Below, one piece after another: positions 62,001 through 64,000 of a DNA stretch of 64,000 bases. The stretch's first letter is position 1. Each line of letters begins with the position of its first letter. This DNA comes from Undaria pinnatifida. Its lineage: Eukaryota; Sar; Phaeophyceae; Laminariales; Alariaceae. Both the position numbers and the translations under genes were made by a program. The DNA is taken from positions 2,989,706 to 3,053,705 of the forward strand of contig JABAKD010000021.1 in the NCBI GenBank assembly GCA_012845835.1, in the 5' to 3' direction. The notes below the pieces were generated by a model. That model was not told the origin of the DNA, did not search any database, and saw only the letters and a list, made by a program, of their open reading frames with translations.

Positions 62001-63572
62001 TCGCTCTTGTTCTTTTTGTTCCTTTGCCATTGTTTTTTTTTCAGGCGGCCGGGGCAGCGGTGTCGGTAACAGCGACACCAACGACCAGCACCACCAAGGC
62101 GGCGGCGTCTAGCGGCGACGTTGCTTCTACTTCTACCGCAGCTGCCACTGCTGCGCCCCCCTCTCCCGCAGCTACCCCCACCGCTGATGGCGACGGCAAG
62201 GCTAAGGTTGGCACAGAAACGAAAGCGGCAACGTCGGGGTCGAAGGACAAGGAGGCTGCAGCAACTTCCGCCGCTGCTACTGCGGCCGCTTCTCCCAGAA
62301 AGGTGATTATCCATGCTACACCCCCCGCTGCACCATGTGCAAAATTACGGGAGCCGAGGGAGTCGAGAGGGTTGGTTGGATGGAAGGCACGTGCTGTTAC
62401 CGGGCGTGACCGGGACCCCCGTTTTGCACCGATGCAGCATGACTTTATTTAGAGTCCACACATCGGAAGATTACGATCTAGGTCACTTGCAGTATCTAGG
62501 TCATTAGCAGAATTTTTTGCATCGGCACTTACGAGATGGTGTGCAGGATCTGTGCCCACGGAGTACGTACCCAACCCAAGAGACATGTGCTACTGTAGAT
62601 CATGCAGATCGTACGGCTCCCGCCCGGTAACGTGAGCTAGACCATACAGATCTTCCCTGAAATATCTAGATAATCACGTGGGGACCAATCATCTGTCTGA
62701 AGTGTGCACTGCGCACTGCCGCGCGCTCTCACTCCCCGGTTGATTAGACCGCACCTGATATGTGTTTCGTCGCAATGCCTCGGCCGCAAAATAGTTTGGC
62801 CGAGAGTTCAAGCGCGCTGTAACATGCCCGTTGCAACAGCGGGGGGCAGGAGCTTGTACCTGGTAAAGCTTTATTGAAAACATTTTTAGTTTTAAAACCT
62901 TTTCCATCACGCATTTAAATATTAATATGGACATACTTTCTTTATCGAAAGAATCACTGTTCACGCCTCAATCCGAGGAAAAAAGGAGCATTGGTTGGAT
63001 GGAAGGCGAACTCTGTTAGAAGGCCGTTACTGAGATGCCTGTTTTGCACCGATGGCAAGTTATGCGTTGGGCAGGGGGGGTTTGTTGCAGCGACGTTTTG
63101 TGCACTGAACCCACCTGGTTGGAAACAAACTTCTTGGAATTGATACAGGACTTTTTTTATGTAACATGCCAAGGTATAGGCTTATCGTTTGTTTTCTGGG
63201 GCTACTCACTTGAATAGCCCAACACCTCTCCCGAAGGGATACTGTTAGGAGATAATATGAGGCTACTCACAGTACCTATCCCGAAGGCATTTTGTTATGG
63301 GTAAAAATGAAATTGCCACCCGATGAAAAATTCCATGGCTTGAAGTACGCAAAACAAAGCTTATTTGAATACAGAAATGATGGCGTTCCATTCGTCGGTC
63401 AAGGAGTCTCGTCACTCATATGTGTTTCCAGCCAAGAAGTAGTATACCTATGCCGTAGCGCGCTTCATGTGTCGACCTTTCCGCAACACACGGTATACTG
63501 TTTTTTTTTCTCTCTTTAATTTCGTGATTTCAGGCGGCTTCGACTGCGGCTTCTCCGCCGATAGCGGTCTAA
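40674..63572 (+). CDS. YTHDF: YTHDF-type m6A reader protein, 17 exons, 5' end incomplete
   Basis: A protein of at least 1,674 residues read from 17 exons whose phases all agree. YTHDF proteins bind N6-methyladenosine in mRNA in the cytoplasm and control mRNA stability, translation and condensate formation. Seen here (residue 1 is the first full codon of exon 1): a Gly/Gln/Asn/Ala-rich N-terminal region (1-814) with an RGG-rich stretch near 715-760 and a SWADI motif at 305-309, which also occurs in animal YTHDF proteins. The YTH domain runs from 848 to about 1455 and is interrupted at 883-1343 by a low-complexity insertion. Recognisable YTH blocks are [14 protein letters not shown] (855-868), [19 protein letters not shown] (1347-1365), [13 protein letters not shown] (exon 11) and the helix starting [11 protein letters not shown] (exon 12). 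The C-terminal tail is Gln-rich, then Lys/Asn-rich, then Ala/Thr-rich. Exon 1 begins with the last two bases of a split codon, so at least one upstream exon is missing. Exon 6 needs two single-base homopolymer corrections. Family call secure; exact splice choices are inferred. Confidence 0.9.
41222..41305 (-). repeat. CAGCTTGCAAA-type repeat in YTHDF intron 1
   Basis: CAGCTGTGAGCTCGATCACT, TAAAGGGTCGATGCTCATCT, TTGCAAGCTGCGTGATACTC. It ends less than 20 bases before the exon 2 acceptor. Confidence 0.75.
41323..41460 (+). CDS. YTHDF: YTHDF exon 2
   Basis: 46 codons, phase 0 on both sides, residues 111-156. It starts [20 protein letters not shown] and ends in a polyglutamine run coded by mixed CAG/CAA. 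The acceptor is CGGCAG and the donor GTACGA follows the last CAG. The mixed codons suggest selection for the Gln tract and not only a recent CAG expansion. Confidence 0.8.
41838..41906 (+). CDS. YTHDF: YTHDF exon 3, followed by a GC donor
   Basis: 23 codons, phase 0 ([20 protein letters not shown] then GMQ), residues 157-179. The acceptor is CCAACAG. The exon ends CAG and the intron begins GCAAGC, so this is a predicted GC-AG intron. Length and phase fit both neighbours. Confidence 0.7.
41907..43573 (+). other. YTHDF intron 3 (GC-AG), with C-rich tract and MITE
   Basis: Contains a C-rich stretch at 42668-42880, the inverted relative of the 4110 repeat at 42540-42660, and a TTAA MITE. No other gene. 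Confidence 0.6.
43078..43167 (-). mobile_element. TTAA MITE copy 5, YTHDF intron 3
   Basis: Minus orientation. TTAACCCCCTTTAGAGCCCC at the left and AGTTGTAAAGACATTAA at the right. Confidence 0.85.
43574..43891 (+). CDS. YTHDF: YTHDF exon 4
   Basis: 106 codons, phase 0, residues 180-285. Gly-rich then Ala/Pro/Thr-rich. The acceptor TGATTTCAG is preceded by a pyrimidine-rich stretch. The donor is CAG|GTAGGG, and about 50 bases into the intron lies a tail of the LINE family. Confidence 0.82.
43943..44010 (-). mobile_element. LINE 3' tail fragment in YTHDF intron 4
   Basis: About 68 bp matching the LINE 3' terminus (GCGTACTGATTTG, then CCACGCGTCCCTTTCGAGACGG), G-rich on both sides. It starts about 50 bases after the splice donor. 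Confidence 0.75.
44291..44419 (+). CDS. YTHDF: YTHDF exon 5 with SWADI motif
   Basis: 43 codons, phase 0, residues 286-328. It contains [18 protein letters not shown] Pro/Lys-rich context with SWADI(A) is found upstream of the YTH domain in vertebrate YTHDF proteins, which supports a DF-type rather than DC-type reader. The acceptor is CTTGGCAG after a T run; the donor is AAG|GTCGGT. Confidence 0.85.
44461..44549 (+). mobile_element. TTAA MITE copy 6, YTHDF intron 5
   Basis: TTGACGCCTTGGCTGCTGG start, core GGACAAATTTACTCAAAATT, end GCTCTAAAGGCGCTAA. It lies 40 bases after the exon 5 donor. Confidence 0.8.
44550..45107 (+). other. YTHDF intron 5, remainder
   Basis: G-rich 44580-44760 and a TTGCTG-type tract at 44920-45030 (complement CAGCAA). 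Ends in a CT-rich acceptor. Confidence 0.5.
45108..46411 (+). CDS. YTHDF: YTHDF exon 6, two homopolymer frameshifts
   Basis: Large exon, about 434 codons after correction, residues 329-762. Order: Ala-rich, polyproline, Gln/His/Asn-rich, Gly-rich with Asn/Met, Gln runs, then an RGG/GRG-rich end from about 46240. As printed the frame breaks twice: at a run of 17 C (45286-45302) and a run of 13 G (46222-46234). Removing one base from each run joins three open frames that end in phase at CAG|GTGGGA. Low-complexity coding character continues across both breaks, so this is probably one exon with errors or length polymorphism. Two tiny introns are less likely because no splice sites flank the runs. 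Confidence 0.75.
46617..48310 (-). mobile_element. Non-LTR retrotransposon (LINE), reverse transcriptase and C-terminal part, inactivated
   Basis: On the minus strand a decayed LINE protein can be followed from about 48260 downward. It shows RT block A-like VQKAY next to [20 protein letters not shown], the block LQGVA[17 protein letters not shown], the catalytic motif [11 protein letters not shown] (about 47940-47973), then the thumb/connection region [20 protein letters not shown] (within 47283-47720), [16 protein letters not shown] (about 47150-47230), a CPCG zinc-binding remnant near 46960 and the C-terminal [15 protein letters not shown] region. At least one internal stop and several frameshifts separate the pieces. 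The 3' end is C-rich (G-rich on the plus strand, 46580-46617). It lies antisense in intron 6 of YTHDF. The N-terminal part is missing. Confidence 0.88.
48311..49316 (+). other. YTHDF intron 6, right part
   Basis: G runs at 48420-48440 and 48580; (GGTGTT)n-like tract at 49098-49170. No gene. Confidence 0.45.
49317..49472 (+). CDS. YTHDF: YTHDF exon 7
   Basis: 52 codons, phase 0, residues 763-814. Gly/Asn-rich start, [16 protein letters not shown] in the middle and a Gln/Met-rich end. The acceptor is GTTTCCAG and the donor CAG|GTATTG. The preceding 2.9 kb intron holds the LINE with reverse transcriptase remains. Confidence 0.82.
49473..50021 (+). other. YTHDF intron 7
   Basis: Direct repeat of AAAGATAATGTGCT at 49494-49525; a short stretch AACCCTAACCC at 49838. 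No gene. Confidence 0.45.
50022..50119 (+). CDS. YTHDF: YTHDF exon 8, lead-in to the YTH domain
   Basis: 32 codons plus two bases, residues 815-846 and part of 847. It reads [20 protein letters not shown] then [12 protein letters not shown] and splits an Arg codon at the donor CG|GTAAGT. It leads directly into the first YTH strand. The acceptor is CCACCAG. Confidence 0.88.
50438..50664 (+). CDS. YTHDF: YTHDF exon 9, first part of YTH domain
   Basis: Completes Arg847, then codes the first YTH block [35 protein letters not shown]. The Trp at 868 matches the first aromatic-cage residue of YTHDF proteins. After residue 882 the sequence becomes a Lys/Gly/Glu repeat ([14 protein letters not shown]), the start of the insertion. 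It ends in phase 1 at the donor G|GTAAGC. Confidence 0.92.
50665..51434 (+). repeat. YTHDF intron 9 with (GTTGGT)n and (GTTCTT)n tracts
   Basis: GTTGGTG repeats at about 50978-51065 and GTTCTT repeats at about 51205-51300; otherwise G- and A-rich. Frames through them are artefacts of the repeats. Confidence 0.9.
51435..52783 (+). CDS. YTHDF: YTHDF exon 10, low-complexity YTH insertion and second YTH block
   Basis: 450 codons. The first 420 or so are Ala/Ser/Thr/Gly-rich with polylysine patches, an acidic stretch and Gly-Lys repeats (residues 923-1343). They sit inside the YTH fold between LDAVW and VFLFF. The last 29 codons (1344-1372) give [20 protein letters not shown] then GPLNVGGKK, the central YTH strands. 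The acceptor is TTGTCCAG and the donor AAG|GTAACA. A continuous open frame of this length with a fitted donor argues that the insertion is translated. Confidence 0.88.
52784..53705 (+). other. YTHDF intron 10
   Basis: GGTAACAACGCCTCACTGG and GGTAACAACGTCTCCACGC are a direct repeat about 75 bp apart, so a second donor-like site lies inside the intron. The coding-looking 52974 segment is here too. Confidence 0.5.
52974..53111 (+). other. Coding-looking 45-codon segment in YTHDF intron 10
   Basis: Behind an acceptor-like ACACCAG the frame reads GSMFS or, in the next frame, [20 protein letters not shown] then [20 protein letters not shown] and CQMAKE before TAG. Its composition looks protein-like. 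I do not recognise the family. It could be a fragment of another gene or of a transposon protein carried into the intron. It is not needed for the YTH reading. Confidence 0.3.
53706..53843 (+). CDS. YTHDF: YTHDF exon 11, third YTH block
   Basis: 46 codons, phase 0, residues 1373-1418. GRHFQERW, then [20 protein letters not shown], then [18 protein letters not shown]. The acceptor CTGCCAG at 53705 gives a spacing of 15 residues from MGP to the ERW tryptophan, as in other YTHDF proteins. A later acceptor at 53720 (TTTCCAG) would shorten it. Trp1380 matches the third cage residue. The residue five before it is His1375, where a Trp is usual. Confidence 0.88.
53945..54115 (-). repeat. Dispersed repeat family R in YTHDF intron 11
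   Basis: Minus-strand order: CGAGGGAAGAAAATGCTGAC, CTCGCGATAAAAATGAAGGC, a G-rich stretch, GACCCAGGATCTGAGTTACT, ACTGGGAGGGAGCGC. Confidence 0.75.
54185..54270 (+). mobile_element. TTAA MITE copy 7 (diverged), YTHDF intron 11
   Basis: GTTAACCCTTTTAGAACTG start, ACACACTTGAAAATAGTGTG core, ending AAGGAGTTAA. Confidence 0.65.
54280..54360 (-). repeat. CAGCTTGCAAA-type repeat in YTHDF intron 11
   Basis: TACAGCTGTGAGATCGAGGA, TTTCGTCGAAACTCATG, TGTGTGATACTCCGATCGCG. Confidence 0.7.
54402..55345 (-). mobile_element. LINE copy 2, 5'-truncated
   Basis: Same family and orientation as the copy at 46617-48310, starting inside the connection region and running to the C-terminal [20 protein letters not shown] and a poly(C) tail (poly(G) on plus, about 54378-54401). 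The 5' truncation point at about 55345 is itself next to a G run. A segment of about 58 bp (54886-54943) interrupts it and matches the CAGCTTGCAAA-type repeat near 3440. It lies in YTHDF intron 11. Confidence 0.85.
55346..55876 (+). other. YTHDF intron 11, unassigned part
   Basis: Minus frame 55441-55752 (103 codons) has the look of a fragment of some transposon or phage-like protein, but I cannot name it. G run at 55346-55357. Confidence 0.35.
55877..56610. mobile_element. TIR element with CAGTCGAAAA subterminal repeats, copy 2
   Basis: Collinear with the 24649 element over its whole length (ACATCCATACCAG/ACAAACCCATACCAG, GCCGACGCTGGCTTGGCT, TTTTGCCAACAACGGCTACG, AATCGACTCGACTGA). Ends CCATTTCTCAAAAATCGG and AGAAATGGCC. 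Located in YTHDF intron 11. Confidence 0.68.
56611..57187 (+). other. YTHDF intron 11, right end
   Basis: Minus frame 56560-57255 overlaps exon 12 in antisense and looks incidental. No feature placed. Confidence 0.4.
57188..57332 (+). CDS. YTHDF: YTHDF exon 12, C-terminal helix of YTH
   Basis: 48 codons plus one base, residues 1419-1466. [20 protein letters not shown] then [20 protein letters not shown] matches the closing helix and the SIxDDFxxYE motif of YTHDF proteins. The acceptor is TTTTGCAG and the donor G|GTACGA. The intron before it, 3.3 kb, is the longest in the gene and holds a LINE copy, a TIR element and a MITE. Confidence 0.92.
57471..57560 (+). mobile_element. TTAA MITE copy 8, YTHDF intron 12
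   Basis: TTAACGCCTTTATATCTTAG start, core GGGGACAATTCACTTGAAAT, end CTCAAAAGCGGTTAA. Followed by GCTCACCATGCTTCGCG, the flank also seen beside copy 1. Confidence 0.83.
57561..58293 (+). other. YTHDF intron 12, right part
   Basis: Family B fragment at 57560-57605; C11 run near 57820; direct repeat TTGAAGCGTGCTCCTCCCTG at 58173 and 58205. Confidence 0.5.
58294..58394 (+). CDS. YTHDF: YTHDF exon 13, Gln-rich tail
   Basis: Residues 1467-1500: [20 protein letters not shown], then [13 protein letters not shown]. The acceptor TTTTTTAG leaves two bases that complete the split Gly codon. The donor is GTG|GTGAGT. Confidence 0.8.
58525..58612 (-). mobile_element. TTAA MITE copy 9, YTHDF intron 13
   Basis: Minus orientation. 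TTACCCCCGTTGGAGCCCCC start and AGTGAAGGCGTTAA end. Confidence 0.8.
58613..59150 (+). repeat. YTHDF intron 13: (GGTT)n, poly(T), family B fragment
   Basis: GGTT tetramers at about 58955-59020, T run of about 22 at 59022-59043, then CATCTTCCGGCGGATGGGG. The segment 58640-58700 (GTGCTTTGTCCCCGTGTCGG) recurs at 30725-30775. Confidence 0.85.
59150..59350 (+). repeat. CAGCTTGCAAA-type repeat, long form, YTHDF intron 13
   Basis: GGGAAGTCACCGACCTGTAT, CGCACGATCCGAGAATCACA, CACGGCTTGCCAATATGAGT, TTTGACGAAGTCCTCAATCC, CACAGCTG. Confidence 0.75.
59722..59802 (+). CDS. YTHDF: YTHDF exon 14
   Basis: 27 codons, phase 0, residues 1501-1527: [20 protein letters not shown] then AAKKPNK. The acceptor is TTCCCCAG and the donor AAG|GTGACT. 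A short LINE-family tail follows within about 90 bases of the donor. Confidence 0.75.
59889..59951 (-). mobile_element. LINE 3' tail fragment in YTHDF intron 14
   Basis: About 62 bp matching the LINE 3' terminus (AGTACTCATGTGTGTCTTGCC, shortened here to its core, and CTTTCGAGACGG), preceded by a G-rich stretch. It begins about 85 bases after the donor of exon 14. Confidence 0.72.
59952..60971 (+). other. YTHDF intron 14, right part
   Basis: Inverted pair TTATGGTACCCCGATG (60312) and ATCGGGGTACCATAAA (60855); TTGAAAATGTTGTATTCTAA is a short repeat of nearby sequence. No gene. Confidence 0.45.
60972..61118 (+). CDS. YTHDF: YTHDF exon 15
   Basis: 49 codons, phase 0, residues 1528-1576. A Lys/Asn-rich basic start ([13 protein letters not shown]) is followed by Ser/Asn/Gly. 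The acceptor is GGTTGCAG and the donor CAG|GTATGT. Confidence 0.78.
61119..61832 (+). other. YTHDF intron 15, left part
   Basis: Plus frame 61402-61902 is open through to the exon-like segment at 61833 but lacks motifs. ACATGCCCTTCTT is doubled at 61710-61740. Confidence 0.4.
61833..61923 (+). pseudogene. Exon-like duplicate or alternative terminal exon of YTHDF
   Basis: After an acceptor TTGCCAG the frame reads [19 protein letters not shown] and a TAG. Beyond the stop, Ala-rich reading continues to a possible GT at 61924. The start resembles that of exon 16 ([17 protein letters not shown]). It may be a decayed tandem copy of exon 16 or an alternative 3' terminal exon giving a shorter protein. 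Confidence 0.4.
62045..62302 (+). CDS. YTHDF: YTHDF exon 16, Ala/Thr-rich tail
   Basis: 86 codons, phase 0, residues 1577-1662. Ala/Thr/Ser/Pro-rich with a short charged patch (GSKDKEAAA). The acceptor is a T run followed by CAG and the donor AAG|GTGATT. An exon-like, partly similar segment lies 210 bases upstream at 61833. Confidence 0.75.
62460..62700 (-). repeat. GATCT-rich repeat in YTHDF intron 16
   Basis: Reversed copy of the 13340 repeat: CATGCAGATCGTACGGCTCC, CGGTAACGTGAGCTAGACC, ACAGATCTTCCCTGAAATAT. Confidence 0.75.
62701..63533 (+). repeat. YTHDF intron 16, right part, short duplications
   Basis: TTGGTTGGATGGAAGGC with a following CGTTACTGAGATGCCTGTTTTGC-like stretch repeats the segment at 62371-62435 (GGTTGGATGGAAGGCACG, CCGTTTTGCACCGATG). 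GAGGCTACTCAC and CCCGAAGG also repeat at 63200-63290. Confidence 0.6.
63534..63572 (+). CDS. YTHDF: YTHDF exon 17, terminal exon
   Basis: 12 codons and a TAA stop: [12 protein letters not shown]. The acceptor GTGATTTCAG follows a long pyrimidine run. The Ala/Ser/Pro composition continues exon 16 in phase. No AATAAA polyadenylation signal is obvious in the next 400 bases, so the 3' UTR end is not defined. Confidence 0.7.
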   Translation, partial: AASTAASPPIAV

Positions 63573-63639
63573 ACGCGAATACCAGCAGGAAGAGTGGATC
63601 CAGGGGGGAGTAAACGGGGTAGAATGAGCTACACCACAG

Positions 63640-63900
63640 GGCACCACAACAGAGCAACTGCTGAAGAGCAAATGCTGGAGAACAACGTTGAAGAGCATTT
63701 TTTTTTTCGCGCAATCGCTGAACAATCGCGGCGAAACTGCTGCAGGGCGAAATGCTGCCGCACACCTGCTGATGAGCGTTTGCTGCTGAGCGACTTCGAA
63801 CCAACAGCTGCCGGCCGAGCAAATGCGGAGCAACAGCAACTGCGACGAGGCGACTGCTGCTGAGCAACTACTACTGAGCGAGCAACTGCTGCAGAGCATC
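63640..63900. repeat. Degenerate CTGCTGAGCAA-type repeat after the YTHDF stop
   Basis: GAGCAACTGCTGAAGAGCAA, GCTGGAGAACAACG, GAGCAACTACTACTGAGCGA, GCAACTGCTGCAGAGCA. It may be 3' UTR or repeat; no second gene seen. Confidence 0.6.
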
Positions 63901-64000
63901 GACGTAGCAGCTTTAACCAATCAGATACACAGGGACTAGATCAAAACGTTCGGGCGTACTGAGCGCCGGCGGTCATTTTTTTTTCTTTTCTAGTACGGGA

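Overview
The window reads as nuclear DNA of a repeat-rich, intron-rich eukaryote. The one gene has GT-AG introns of 0.3 to 3.3 kb with pyrimidine tracts. The rest is SINE, LINE, LTR and terminal-inverted-repeat elements, minisatellites and microsatellites. No bacterial-style operons, rRNA genes or CRISPR arrays are visible. Protein style (long Gly/Ala/Gln runs, GC-rich exons in a medium-GC genome) and repeat load suggest an alga of the stramenopile kind, possibly a brown alga. This is a guess from style, not from a marker.

Positions 1 to about 40,600 contain no recognisable protein gene. The region is a mosaic of dispersed repeats: a tRNA-derived SINE (nine copies), a roughly 90 bp MITE bounded by TTAA (nine copies in the window), a short modular repeat built on the word CAGCTTGCAAA (twelve or more copies), hAT-like elements made of GGGTC pentamers, an LTR pair without gag/pol, two related TIR elements with CAGTCGAAAA repeats, and several tandem arrays with periods of 30, 34, 42, about 110 and about 155 bp.

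Positions 40,674 to 63,572 hold one plus-strand gene in at least 17 exons. It encodes a YTHDF-type m6A-RNA reader of at least 1,674 residues. All exon phases close, and the last exon ends in TAA. The N-terminal half is low-complexity (Gly, Gln, Asn, RGG) with a conserved SWADI motif. The YTH domain is split by a roughly 460-residue Ala/Gly/Lys-rich insertion. One predicted cage tryptophan is His. Two homopolymer runs in exon 6 each need one base fewer for an open frame. The first exon and promoter were not identified.

The introns of this gene carry the same transposon families as the left half. They include an inactivated non-LTR retrotransposon with reverse transcriptase remains, a second truncated copy, short tails of the same family that end in poly(C), TTAA MITEs and a TIR element. 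The window is thus a gene-poor repeat landscape beside one large gene expanded by transposon insertion.
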